Assembly: GCA_905207705.1 (NCBI GenBank)
Contig: CAJLMA010000001.1
Coordinates: forward strand, 310,001-374,000
Direction: 5' to 3'
Source of the DNA: an uncultured Prevotellaceae bacterium
GTDB taxonomy: Bacteria; Bacteroidota; Bacteroidia; Bacteroidales; Muribaculaceae
DNA: 64,000 nt
Shown here: piece by piece, positions 1 through 8,678 of the stretch
How positions within the stretch are numbered: the first letter of the stretch is position 1
How the letters are laid out: every line of letters starts with the position of its first letter
Position numbers and translations under genes: made by a program
The notes under the pieces: generated by a model
Databases searched by the model: none
Told to the model about the DNA's origin: nothing
What the model saw: only the letters and a program-made list of their open reading frames with translations

Positions 1-325
1 TCACAGTAAACGGCATCCCGTAAGGATAACCGGCCACACGAATCTTTCCCCCGATTTCCAAATCGTCATTGCCGGCAAGCTCAATTTCGGGCAAATGAGA
101 AAAATCATGCTCGACGGCAAGCATGGCTATGTCAAGATCGGTATTGACAAGGACTACTTTTGCAAGATATGGATTACGGTCATTGTCATGTATGGCTACT
201 GTGTGAAAACCTTCGACCACATGATAATTTGTTACAAACAAATCATGTGATTTAAGATAAAAGCAACTTCCCGAGCCTCCGGCATGAGTTACTTTAAAAA
301 CCAGATTATATATGTTTTGTTCCAT
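1..325 (-). CDS. Trypsin-like serine protease, N-terminal part (runs off the window)
   Basis: The first 108 codons of a gene whose 3' end lies outside the window. The start ATG is at 325-323. There is no signal peptide, so the product is probably cytoplasmic. The fold is that of S1/HtrA-type peptidases: GGSGSCFYL forms the first strands, TNYHVVEG carries the catalytic His (residue 35) and TDLDIAMLAV the catalytic Asp (residue 65). The catalytic Ser is beyond the edge, so activity cannot be judged. It starts only 20 bp behind the stop of the YbjN-like gene, so the two are probably co-transcribed. Substrate unknown. Confidence 0.8.
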   Translation of the reverse strand, partial: MEQNIYNLVFKVTHAGGSGSCFYLKSHDLFVTNYHVVEGFHTVAIHDNDRNPYLAKVVLVNTDLDIAMLAVEHDFSHLPEIELAGNDDLEIGGKIRVAGYPYGMPFTV

Positions 326-345
326 GGATATACTATGTTAATGCA

Positions 346-1692
346 TTATTTAAAAAGATTGCTCATCATTTTCTGTTGTAACTCTCCAGCCAGACGTGCG
401 TATTCAGCCATGTCTCCACGCGACATGGCTTCGGCCATTTTCTGTTGCAATGCCACTATGTCATCACCACCCATGGCTTCAACCATCTTTTGCTGCATTG
501 CCGATGCGGCAGCGGTAGCCTGCTCCATCAAGTTCTTGGCCATGCCATTTTCATCTGAATCAATCGATACTGCCATTCCGCTTGTAAGATCGCCATCCAT
601 TATATCGTCAATAGCCTCATACAGCAACTTTGCTGCTTGTTCCACAGGCAATCCTCCGGCAGCTTTCAACGCACGCTCAATCACTGCGCTTATTTCGGAC
701 GGGACATCATTATAGAAATATGTCTCATAAAAGAGATAAAGCAACCTCACTGCGGCGCGCTCAAAATCAGAAGTCTGCAAAGCGGCGGTGGACTCATCAT
801 AAACGCTCTTAAATACTTCTTGCACATTTTGTAACGAGACACTGCGGCGGTTGGACACCAGCATGTCGACAGAATACAGATCCTTAGCCAGTTCTTCCTT
901 GGACATGGCAAGAAGTTTTTTCAAATAGTCGGTACCTTTCGACACCACTTCTTCCACAGGACGTTCGGCATCCATGTCGCAAACTGCCTTTTCGAGGTCG
1001 TTACCTAATTGCCCTTGTGGCTGCGCGAAATAAGAGATTTGATAAAAAGTCGTGTCAAGCACATTCCAAGAATACCCATAAGCCCTAACGGCATTATACT
1101 CTTTTAAGGCTTCGAGTGTCGCATTACCTATAGTCTGTATCCCTTCATATACTTGATTAAGCATTTCTTCCGAATAGGGTTCAATTTTAGGTTCATAACA
1201 GCGAGTAGCACCAAACTTGGTACAGAATTCGTCATCATACCTGTCGCCTACGGAACATATATTCTGCAACACGCCATAAATCTTGTGAGGATGGCTCTGC
1301 GACATTGGCGTGGTATATGTGATTTTCAATTTATCTCCATCCTTTAAGAAACGTGCCAGCATCAATTTGTTTATATTCAAATCGGCCAATTGGCGTAACA
1401 TCGCAACACGGCCTTTTTCTGGAATTTTAAGGAAATCGGCCTCAATGAGCATTTTATCGTCTTTAATGTCTATGTCCACCACTATCGACCCATGCGGTAT
1501 GTGAAATTCTGTACCTTGCTCGTTTCCGTATTTCAATCTGAAACCGTCGTTTATATAATCGAGCAAGCAATGAAATGCTTCGAGGTATTTGCCTTGTTCA
1601 TACAAATCAACGCTCTGCTCATATAATTCCCTGCGAATAGGAACCCGCTTGGCATCCTCCACAGGCTGAATGAAAGGCATCGTATTCTTCAT
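346..1692 (-). CDS. YbjN-like protein with Gln/Met-rich C-terminal tail
   Basis: A 448-residue soluble protein without signal peptide. Residues about 15-50 look like a short TPR-type helical pair. Residues about 65-150 resemble the YbjN / type III chaperone-like fold (alternating strands, then 'GRVAMLRQLADLNIN' and a long helix). The last 60 residues are rich in Gln, Met and Ala, with two copies of a QQKM..AM..GD pattern that would form an amphipathic helix. Function unknown; YbjN-fold proteins usually bind other proteins. The closely linked downstream protease suggests a protease-adaptor pair, which is inference. A second in-frame Met at residue 5 could be the true start. Confidence 0.6.
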   Translation of the reverse strand: MKNTMPFIQPVEDAKRVPIRRELYEQSVDLYEQGKYLEAFHCLLDYINDGFRLKYGNEQGTEFHIPHGSIVVDIDIKDDKMLIEADFLKIPEKGRVAMLRQLADLNINKLMLARFLKDGDKLKITYTTPMSQSHPHKIYGVLQNICSVGDRYDDEFCTKFGATRCYEPKIEPYSEEMLNQVYEGIQTIGNATLEALKEYNAVRAYGYSWNVLDTTFYQISYFAQPQGQLGNDLEKAVCDMDAERPVEEVVSKGTDYLKKLLAMSKEELAKDLYSVDMLVSNRRSVSLQNVQEVFKSVYDESTAALQTSDFERAAVRLLYLFYETYFYNDVPSEISAVIERALKAAGGLPVEQAAKLLYEAIDDIMDGDLTSGMAVSIDSDENGMAKNLMEQATAAASAMQQKMVEAMGGDDIVALQQKMAEAMSRGDMAEYARLAGELQQKMMSNLFK

Positions 1693-2193
1693 TTTCTATA
1701 CGTTTTAAGTAGTTTATGTTATGAAAAATCTTTCCGATAAAACTTCCGATACAGGTCAGCAATCTAAAAACCGCAAGTTTTGAAAACATGTCCTCATGAC
1801 ACATTTATCCCCTACTTCATGAAAATCACTCCTTTTCATATATATGCTTCATTGCAACAAAAAATTTAATGCTTGAGATTCTCGGCACGCCCCATAAACG
1901 GCATGTCAGGACTCTTTATTCAGGTATTCATGCTAAGATTCAATGGTAAGGAAACGACGCATCATGTAATATAGGCTTGGCAATTAAGCGATGCCGACTT
2001 TTCGGATTAACCTAATACTAATGCAAGATAGAAAATATATTGATTTACACACTCAAAAAAATAGTTAAAATACTCAAAACGCATAAGGGCAAAAGAATAA
2101 TAGCAAACAACATAAAAGCCCATTAAATGTCACGAACAAAATAACGGGCCTTTTAGAATCCGGTCTTTATTATTCGGATAATTCTCTTATTTG
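1693..2193. other. Intergenic stretch without recognised gene
   Basis: No convincing coding region or RNA gene is visible. It contains the 3' flank and likely terminator of the Omp85-type gene and the 5' flank of the YbjN-like gene. No clear TAnnTTTG box was found for the latter. Confidence 0.5.
2114..2153 (-). terminator. Probable terminator of the Omp85-type gene
   Basis: Arms AAAAGCCCATT (2114-2124) and AACGGGCCTTTT (2142-2153) form an imperfect stem with one bulge. On the minus strand it is followed by a T-rich tract, about 40 bp behind the stop codon at 2194. Confidence 0.5.
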
Positions 2194-3444
2194 TCAAAAA
2201 GCCTCATTTATATTGAACGAGAAACCATATTGGCCGGGCTTTCCAAACCCGACGTCAATTCTGACATTCACGCGTTTCTTGAACTCCCATCTGTAACCGA
2301 ATCCGTAATTCGGGAAAATATGCTTGAATGATTGTTTGTCATGGAAAACCGTTCCGGCTCCAACCCATACTACAACGCCGTTGCGACGCCACACATGTTG
2401 ACGCAACTCAACCTGCGCTGCCATTGAATGCTTGTCGCGGTAACGTCCTTCGTAATATCCTCGCATCGAACTTGTATCGCCAAGCTTTGCCATCATAGCC
2501 CACGACGGATTACCAAAATTAAAAGTGCCTCGCAAGTCTCCGGCAATCAATCCGCCTTTCCACACCTGCTTGTATACGCTTGTTATAAATTCGGTAGTGC
2601 TGAAAGCATAATCATTCCATAACCACTTGGGACGGAACATCTGGTTTACATAAACATATACGCCCTTGCTCGCATTGGTTATCAAGTCGCGTGAATCATA
2701 CTGCAATGTCAAACCCATGCCATAATTACGAGTAATCAAATCCATTCCTCTGAACAAATGCAGGTCTTTCTCTTCCACTCCGCCTCCGCGTATATAATCC
2801 CATGTCAATACGGCACCTGCATAGAAATTTTCAAAAACTTTAACAAGAAATTCCCCTTTTATCTTAGACTGCCAACGATCCATTTTTATCTTGTTATCGT
2901 CGTTGTCTCCATTTTCATAGCCTATCCCCCAGTAATACGAAGGGAAAGAATAGAAATTCAAAGTGTAATTTATTCTGAATCGATCTTCCGGAAATATATT
3001 ATTTCCCTTTATGCCGAGCATGTAGAAACCTGTCGTGGAAACGCTTCCAAACAGTGACACATTGGAAGGCTGCAAGTCGTGCTCGACACCCCTGACTCGG
3101 TATAATCCCGACCCTACTACCCCAAGACCTACTCCGAGATTTGACGAGTAAAAGGGACCTCCTATGAAACTCACGTCAAATTTCTTATCATCAAGCGAAC
3201 TCTTATTGGCATTCCCGAAATAATCTATTATTTTTTGGAAGAAATTACGGTTATTAGCTTTAGTCTCAACACTATCGACAACGGCAGCCATATCGGCACT
3301 CGCCGACATTGAATCGGACAAGACACTTGTCAAGCTATCGGTTGAATAAGCAGTACTTGAGCCTCTTTCTTGCGCCATCGAGCAAACACTTGCGACAGCC
3401 ATAAGAAGAACAACCACCAATAGCTTAAACTTGTTACAAATCAT
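2194..3444 (-). CDS. Omp85/BamA-family outer-membrane beta-barrel protein without POTRA domains
   Basis: A 416-residue exported protein. Residues 1-25 are a signal peptide ending in SMAQ, followed by a Ser/Asp-rich linker to about residue 75. The rest is a series of amphipathic beta strands typical of the surface-antigen (D15) domain. The segment SSMRGYYEGRYRDK near residue 330 matches the conserved RGY/F loop motif of Omp85 barrels. The protein is too short for the POTRA repeats of true BamA, so it is more likely an accessory barrel. Such short members are common in Bacteroidetes and their role is not established. It is monocistronic, with its own terminator. Confidence 0.8.
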   Translation of the reverse strand: MICNKFKLLVVVLLMAVASVCSMAQERGSSTAYSTDSLTSVLSDSMSASADMAAVVDSVETKANNRNFFQKIIDYFGNANKSSLDDKKFDVSFIGGPFYSSNLGVGLGVVGSGLYRVRGVEHDLQPSNVSLFGSVSTTGFYMLGIKGNNIFPEDRFRINYTLNFYSFPSYYWGIGYENGDNDDNKIKMDRWQSKIKGEFLVKVFENFYAGAVLTWDYIRGGGVEEKDLHLFRGMDLITRNYGMGLTLQYDSRDLITNASKGVYVYVNQMFRPKWLWNDYAFSTTEFITSVYKQVWKGGLIAGDLRGTFNFGNPSWAMMAKLGDTSSMRGYYEGRYRDKHSMAAQVELRQHVWRRNGVVVWVGAGTVFHDKQSFKHIFPNYGFGYRWEFKKRVNVRIDVGFGKPGQYGFSFNINEAF

Positions 3445-3662
3445 TTGAAAATTTCGATATTTTGCGCCAAAGATAATTTAAATTATATCTACAGGCTTAA
3501 ATCCCGGTAAAAATAACTTTTTTATTGAACATTTTTAACAAAAAAGGGATTAAGTCCATTAACATTTGCATGACACCCAAAGTGTCCACGTCTATTTACG
3601 CAAAACGTACCCCCCATTTGACATTATTTAGTAAATTTGCAACGCAAATATAAGCACGGATC

Positions 3663-4244
3663 ATGAGCAACATTTATTGGAAACTATTTCGCACTTTCTT
3701 TAAAATAGGACTTTTCACTTTCGGTGGAGGATGGGCTATGGTTTCTATGATAGAAAAAGAATCCATTGACAAAAACAAATGGGTATCGAAAGAGGAATTT
3801 GTCGACATGCTTGCTGTGGCTCAATCTCTGCCAGGCATTTTTGCAGTGAATTTCTCGGTCTCGATTGGCGACAAGTTAAAAGGATTCAAGGGAAGTCTCG
3901 CCGCCGCACTCGGTACCATAATGCCATCGTTTCTTATCATCCTCGCAATAGCAATGTTTCTTACTCCCGAAACGATAATGAACAATGACACCCTCAACAG
4001 CATCTTCAAGGGAATACGTCCTGCCGTGGTAGCATTGATTATAGCACCGGTGCTGACAATGGCCAAAACAGCTCAAATAACCATCAGGACTATAGTCATA
4101 CCCGTAGCAGTGGCCATACTCATATATTCGGGACTGCCCGTGATTTCCAATCCAGTAATATACATTGTCCTCGGAGCCATTGGCGGATACATTTACTACA
4201 CATGGAAAATGAACAAAAACGCAGAAACGAACAATAAAGGATGA
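3663..4244 (+). CDS. chrA: Chromate transporter, first half-size subunit
   Basis: A 193-residue membrane protein of the CHR family. The signature FTFGGGWAMVSMIEKE lies in the N-terminal part, followed by WVSKEEFVDMLAVAQSLPG and about five hydrophobic segments. Full-length ChrA fuses two such halves; here they are two adjacent genes, the short-chain CHR arrangement, with opposite topology expected for the two subunits. The stop is 4 bp before the next start, so expression is coupled. The family exports chromate in characterised cases; the natural substrate in gut bacteria is not established. A TAAATTTG box at 3632-3639 is a plausible promoter. Confidence 0.88.
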   Translation: MSNIYWKLFRTFFKIGLFTFGGGWAMVSMIEKESIDKNKWVSKEEFVDMLAVAQSLPGIFAVNFSVSIGDKLKGFKGSLAAALGTIMPSFLIILAIAMFLTPETIMNNDTLNSIFKGIRPAVVALIIAPVLTMAKTAQITIRTIVIPVAVAILIYSGLPVISNPVIYIVLGAIGGYIYYTWKMNKNAETNNKG

Positions 4245-4248
4245 AAAG

Positions 4249-4791
4249 ATGGAAATATATTTCAAACTTATTTGGGCTTATTTGAAAATAGGCATCTTCG
4301 GCTTTGGCGGAGGATACGCCATGCTGTCGCTCATACAACAAGAGGTAGTACAAAAGCAAGGCTGGATTACCGCGACTACTTTTACCGACATCGTTGCCAT
4401 TTCACAAATGACACCAGGCCCCATCGGAATCAACAGTGCTACCTACATAGGATATTCAGCGACAGGCAGCGTCATAGGTTCTATTCTTGCAACTGCCGCT
4501 GTAGTAATTCCTCCATACATCTTGGTCATGTACGCAAGCCATTTCATTCGTGCGCATAAGGAAAGCGCAATAATAAAAGGAGCTTTCATGGGACTACGCC
4601 CCGTGATTGTCGGACTTATAGCATCGGCTGCCCTACTTCTCATGAACGCTGAAAATTTTGGGCATGAGACACCCGAATGCATCATAAGCATCCTTATTTG
4701 TGCAATAGCATTTTTCCTCACCTATTTTGTCAAAATGAGCCCGATTCTGGTTATCGTACTTGCCGGAGTAGCAGGTTTCTTCATCTTTTGA
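4249..4791 (+). CDS. chrA: Chromate transporter, second half-size subunit
   Basis: A 180-residue partner of the preceding gene. It repeats the CHR signature: GFGGGYAMLSLIQQE, then WITATTFTDIVAISQMTPGP, which keeps the full PGP motif where the first subunit has PGI. Five to six hydrophobic segments follow. It probably forms a heterodimer with the upstream subunit in the inner membrane. folC begins 16 bp downstream, so the three genes may share a transcript. Confidence 0.88.
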   Translation: MEIYFKLIWAYLKIGIFGFGGGYAMLSLIQQEVVQKQGWITATTFTDIVAISQMTPGPIGINSATYIGYSATGSVIGSILATAAVVIPPYILVMYASHFIRAHKESAIIKGAFMGLRPVIVGLIASAALLLMNAENFGHETPECIISILICAIAFFLTYFVKMSPILVIVLAGVAGFFIF

Positions 4792-4807
4792 TTCATATTA
4801 AACAACT

Positions 4808-6097
4808 ATGACCTACGAACAATCATTAGACTTCCTATACAACAGCCTGCCTATGTTCCAACGTATAGGCGGAGCAGCATATAAACCAGGACTCGGCACA
4901 AGCATGAGCCTTGACGACCTCTTTGGCAATCCTCACAAAACATTCAAGTCGATACACATTGCAGGAACAAACGGGAAAGGTTCTACATCACACCTCATAG
5001 CCTCAATTTTACAATTGTCAGGATACAAAGTGGGATTATACACCTCGCCACATCTGGTTGATTTCCGAGAAAGAATCAGGGTCAACGGGAAAATGATAAG
5101 CAAAGAAGCTGTAACCGACTTTGTGAATCGATATTTGGGAATGAAATTTGACGGATCTCCATCATTTTTTGAATTGACAATGATAATGGCATTCGACTAT
5201 TTTCGTTCTTGCAATGTCGATTATGCAGTCATTGAAGTCGGCCTTGGCGGTCGGCTTGACAGCACAAATATCATAACACCGGTTTTAAGCGTCATCACCA
5301 ACATATCATTTGACCATACCCAATTTCTCGGGAACACATTGCCGCAGATAGCATCAGAAAAAGCAGGAATCATAAAACCTGGAACACCTGTAGTGATAGG
5401 CGAAGACAGCCCTGAGATACACGATATATTTGTTCAGAAAGCCAAAATAGAAGGAGCACCAATTACATTTGCCGAGGATCGTCCGGCAATAACCGGTTTT
5501 GAAAGGAAAGATGACTTGCTGTACATCGACACCACTGGTTATGGAACCATAATAGACGAATTGTCAGGAGAATGCCAGATAAAAAATGCCAATACAGTAC
5601 TTACAGCTGTCGACCGTTTGAAACAACTTGGCGTGAACATCACACGCGATGCCATTCTCAACGGTTTCAGAAACGTGTGCGAAGTCTCCGGGCTGATGGG
5701 ACGATGGATGATTGTCGGACATGCACCTCGTGTGGTATGCGACACCGGACACAATGTCGGTGGAATAAAGTATATCGTCGACCAACTTGAAAAAGAGAGT
5801 TACACGACACTGCACATCATAATAGGATTTGTCAACGACAAGGACATAAGCCACATCCTCGACATGATGCCACACAATGCCGTTTACTATTTTACACAGG
5901 CTTCCGTGACCCGCGCACTCGATTGCAAGGCTCTTGCTGAAATTGCACATGAGAAAGGACTCACCGGCAACAGCTATCACACCGTGAAAGAAGCTTATGA
6001 GGCAGCAATGAAAAAATGCACCGAACAAGATATGATATATGTGGGTGGCAGTACATTCATCGTGGCCGACTTCCTGACAATAACATCCAAACACTGA
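4808..6097 (+). CDS. folC: Bifunctional dihydrofolate synthase / folylpolyglutamate synthase
   Basis: A 429-residue Mur-ligase-family enzyme of the cytoplasm. It adds glutamate to dihydropteroate and further glutamates to tetrahydrofolate using ATP. The ATP-binding loop GTNGKGST is at residues 53-60, followed by GLYTSPHLVDFRERI. EVGLGGRLDSTN and SFDHTQFLGNTL are the other family signatures, and the C-terminal ligase domain includes CDTGHN. Length is typical for FolC. It lies 16 bp behind the transporter genes. Confidence 0.96.
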   Translation: MTYEQSLDFLYNSLPMFQRIGGAAYKPGLGTSMSLDDLFGNPHKTFKSIHIAGTNGKGSTSHLIASILQLSGYKVGLYTSPHLVDFRERIRVNGKMISKEAVTDFVNRYLGMKFDGSPSFFELTMIMAFDYFRSCNVDYAVIEVGLGGRLDSTNIITPVLSVITNISFDHTQFLGNTLPQIASEKAGIIKPGTPVVIGEDSPEIHDIFVQKAKIEGAPITFAEDRPAITGFERKDDLLYIDTTGYGTIIDELSGECQIKNANTVLTAVDRLKQLGVNITRDAILNGFRNVCEVSGLMGRWMIVGHAPRVVCDTGHNVGGIKYIVDQLEKESYTTLHIIIGFVNDKDISHILDMMPHNAVYYFTQASVTRALDCKALAEIAHEKGLTGNSYHTVKEAYEAAMKKCTEQDMIYVGGSTFIVADFLTITSKH

Positions 6098-6132
6098 CAG
6101 CAAACGGCCTTTGTCCGATAAAACATGATGCT

Positions 6133-6221
6133 AACCGGCCACCACACATTCCTCTCTATTATTCATGAATGCAGCTTATAACCTTGTTAATTCATGATTT
6201 TAGGAATGTATGATAGCCGGT
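6133..6221. repeat. Imperfect long inverted repeat between convergent genes
   Basis: Arms AACCGGC (6133-6139) plus ACATTCCT on the left face AGGAATGT plus GCCGGTT (6215-6221) on the right. Inside lies the palindrome ATTCATGAAT. The structure sits between the convergent folC and ridA and may end both transcripts, although it lacks a U-run. Confidence 0.4.
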
Positions 6222-6244
6222 TTCATATAAAGCCACTATGGGAT

Positions 6245-6622
6245 TCAAGGTATCATGGCTATAACCTCAATCTCCACAAGAGCTTGCTTTGGCAATTCTT
6301 TTACTGCAATGGCTGAACGTGCCGGACGCGCATCGCCAAATTCTTCGGCATAAATGTCGTTCATTACGCCGAAATGATACATTTCATTCAAATATACGGT
6401 AGTTTTTACAACATCGGCAAGCGTACACCCCACTTCGGAAAGTACAGCCTTGATATTGGCAAAAGCCTGTTTAGTTTGCTCCGTTATGCCTTCAACCATC
6501 TTTCCGGTAGCAGGATCAAGCCCTATCTGGCCCGACAAGTAAACCATATTCCCGGCTTTTACGGCATGGCTGTAAGGCCCGATGGCAGCCGGAGCCGCCT
6601 TGGCAAATACAACTTCTTTCAT
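6245..6622 (-). CDS. ridA: RidA family reactive-intermediate deaminase
   Basis: A 125-residue cytoplasmic protein of the YjgF/YER057c/UK114 family. It hydrolyses reactive 2-aminoacrylate and related imines released by PLP enzymes. The C-terminal signature with ARPARSAIAVKELPKQA, including the conserved Arg, and the following VEIEVIA strand are intact. Length is normal. Its ATG overlaps the stop codon of the upstream YihY-type gene by 4 bp, which implies translational coupling. Confidence 0.95.
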   Translation of the reverse strand: MKEVVFAKAAPAAIGPYSHAVKAGNMVYLSGQIGLDPATGKMVEGITEQTKQAFANIKAVLSEVGCTLADVVKTTVYLNEMYHFGVMNDIYAEEFGDARPARSAIAVKELPKQALVEIEVIAMIP

Positions 6623-7968
6623 ATTTCTCTTTCGTTGAAATTAACTGGTAAGTTCTTTATTAAATAATCATCATTTTCATTATTAGTATTACATGTGTGG
6701 ATGACCTCTATCATCTTCCCGAATTTTATTTCAAGGGATGGTATGAACCCCGATTTTCCAGAATCTCGCAACCTGTCCTTGACCAGTTTCAATGTCATTC
6801 GCTCAAGGTCGAAGGCCGGCTGATAGGCAATCACCCTGTCCTCTTTTCCTGTCACTCCTGTCACGAGTTTTACATCCACAAGTTTATCTACCACAGCACC
6901 GACAAGCCTTATCGGAATGTTGTATCTTTCCGTTATGTCAAGTTTTGTATATGGCGACTTGGCTTGACTGAAGCGTTTGGCTATAATGGCAAGAACTACT
7001 ATGGTAACATCGGTGAGATAACGTTCTGAAATCTCATTTATGTTATCTCTGAAGTTAAATTTAAATATGTTTTGTGATGAATAAGTCAGTACCACCCCCG
7101 ACAAGCACACAAGCCATGAAAGATGAATCCAAATGAGCAATAACGGCAGGAATGCAAAACTACCGTATATGGCATTATACTTGGACACATAAATTTGTCC
7201 ACTTATCATGAGCCATTGCAACAACTGGAATACCATGCCACACAAAAAACCCGACACTATGGCGTACTTCAATCTTACTTTTGTGTACGGGATGAGCACA
7301 AATGTAGATGTGAACAACAACCAAGTAAGTATTGAAGGGGCTATATCGAGCGAAGTCTCAACGACAGGTGACAAGAATGTGTCGGACGACACTGTAAGCA
7401 TAAAAATCTTTATTCCATTTGCGCAGATGATTAATACAGGTATTATCAGGAATATTGCTATATAATCGGTCACCTTGCGATAAAAATTCCGGCCCTTACT
7501 GACACCCCAAATGTGATTGAACGTATCTTCAACTCCCGATAACAGACTCACCAAAGTCCACATAAGAAACAATATTCCGACACCGACGAATATCCCTTCC
7601 GACGACTGGGCAAGATAAGAATCTACAAACGTGAACACATTGGTCAAGGCTTCTTTTTGCACCGGAACGAAATTAAACACTTCCGATTCTATTATATTCT
7701 GGAATCCGAAGCCACGCCCTATGGCGAATATCATCGCCAATGTTGGCACAAGGGCAAGCATCGTGCTGAATGTCAATGCAGCGGCTTTCTGTTGCAGATT
7801 CTTGTCCATAAAAGACCTTACCGACAAATTAACTGTTTTAACGAGATCCACGCGCCAATTGCTTTCAGTCTCGTTCCAAACGCCACTTGTCCAATACCAC
7901 CACATCCTGATAAAGTATCTCCGCAACCTTATAGAAAGTGCCTTATGTGTGACAAAAGGTTTCTTCAT
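6619..7968 (-). CDS. YihY/UPF0761 (BrkB-type) inner-membrane protein
   Basis: A 449-residue protein. The first ~70 residues are cytoplasmic and basic. Six or so membrane segments follow (about residues 70-330), with the family pattern NLQQKAAALTFSTMLALVP. The C-terminal ~120 residues are soluble, including a winged-helix-like section (RYNIPIRLVGAVVDKL). This family was once called RNase BN by mistake; its real function is unsettled. I chose the ATG at 7968 because a longer reading frame would begin inside the RNase P RNA gene. The ATG lies just 20 bp behind the 3' end of that RNA. Confidence 0.85.
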   Translation of the reverse strand: MKKPFVTHKALSIRLRRYFIRMWWYWTSGVWNETESNWRVDLVKTVNLSVRSFMDKNLQQKAAALTFSTMLALVPTLAMIFAIGRGFGFQNIIESEVFNFVPVQKEALTNVFTFVDSYLAQSSEGIFVGVGILFLMWTLVSLLSGVEDTFNHIWGVSKGRNFYRKVTDYIAIFLIIPVLIICANGIKIFMLTVSSDTFLSPVVETSLDIAPSILTWLLFTSTFVLIPYTKVRLKYAIVSGFLCGMVFQLLQWLMISGQIYVSKYNAIYGSFAFLPLLLIWIHLSWLVCLSGVVLTYSSQNIFKFNFRDNINEISERYLTDVTIVVLAIIAKRFSQAKSPYTKLDITERYNIPIRLVGAVVDKLVDVKLVTGVTGKEDRVIAYQPAFDLERMTLKLVKDRLRDSGKSGFIPSLEIKFGKMIEVIHTCNTNNENDDYLIKNLPVNFNEREI

Positions 7969-7987
7969 GAACTTAATAAATAAAAAA

Positions 7988-8365
7988 GGCAGCACGGCTA
8001 TAAGCCGGGTTATGTCGTGCAGGCTTGCGCCAAACACGGCCTGTCATTTATCTCAATGCACTGTTGCCAGTACACTTTAGCAGCCTACCCCCCGACAATG
8101 GACGAGTAACCCTTGAATGCCGGTATACTTGGCCTTGCAACTCATAAGTTGTGCGGCGCGAAATGTCACCATCCCGCCCGGTGAGCTCTTACCTCGCCTT
8201 TTCACCCTTACCGGCAGCCTTGCTCGAAGACGCGCCGGCGGTTATTTTCTGTCACATTCAACTCTGCCCTCGCAAGCAGCTTCCCGTTAGGAAATATGAT
8301 ACTCTGCGTTGCCCGGACTTTCCTCCTGCCGCCAAACGCGGCAAGCGACAAGCCACCATACTGCC
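7988..8365 (-). ncRNA. rnpB: RNase P RNA (bacterial class A)
   Basis: The RNA is about 378 nt and is the catalytic subunit that matures the 5' ends of tRNAs. On the minus strand it begins GGCAGTATGGTGGC and contains the universal GAGGAAAGTCCGGGC near the 5' end (CR I). It also has ACAGAAAATAACCGCC, GGTAAGGGTGAAAAGG and GGTAAGAGCTCACCGG. Near the 3' end it reads ATAACCCGGCTTATAG. The terminal GGCAG and CTGCC pair as helix P1, which fixes both ends. A T-run follows directly. Confidence 0.96.
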
Positions 8366-8371
8366 TTAGCA

Positions 8372-8403
8372 CAAAGGTAGTGAAAGTTGTGCGTAATGGC
8401 AAA
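8372..8403 (-). promoter_or_regulatory. rnpB promoter (Bacteroidetes type)
   Basis: On the minus strand a TTTG box (8400-8403) and a TACCTTTG box (8372-8379) are separated by 20 bp, which matches the -33/-7 consensus of Bacteroidetes primary sigma. The -7 box ends 6 bp before the RNA's 5' end. Confidence 0.8.
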
Positions 8404-8531
8404 ATTTTTGACCTGTTCATGCTCTTGGTACAATCAAAACACATCCGATATGCATTCGGCAGTATTTGAAGAAAAATAGTCCCATTTATCAAAAATACAC
8501 TTTTTGTCACATTAAGCTTTAATTTGTACTA

Positions 8532-8550
8532 AATAGCTCCTACAGCTATT
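8532..8550. other. Short hairpin in the rnpB-htrA gap
   Basis: AATAGCT and AGCTATT form a 7-bp stem around a 5-nt loop. The rest of the 8404-8678 gap is AT-rich and presumably holds the htrA promoter; TACTTTTA near 8602 is the best but imperfect -7 candidate. Confidence 0.3.
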
Positions 8551-8678
8551 AATTTATTTTAAATATAAGAAGTTATGTGTACAATGTATCAAATTATGTT
8601 CTACTTTTACACTCAGATAAAAGTTAATTTTTAACTAATAAAATTTTAAATACGATAACTATTTAACAATAAGGACTT

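Noticed and set aside
284..715. A 143-codon frame on the plus strand
   Set aside because: It is the antisense shadow of the YbjN-like and protease genes and is Cys/Ser-rich in a way typical of shadows.
3632..3639. Full -33/-7 promoter for the chromate transporter
   Set aside because: TAAATTTG is present, but the nearest TTTG is only 11 bp upstream, too close for the -33 box, so only the -7 box is mentioned.
8151..8510. Open frames on both strands over 8.1-8.5 kb
   Set aside because: They lie inside or across the RNase P RNA gene and its promoter.
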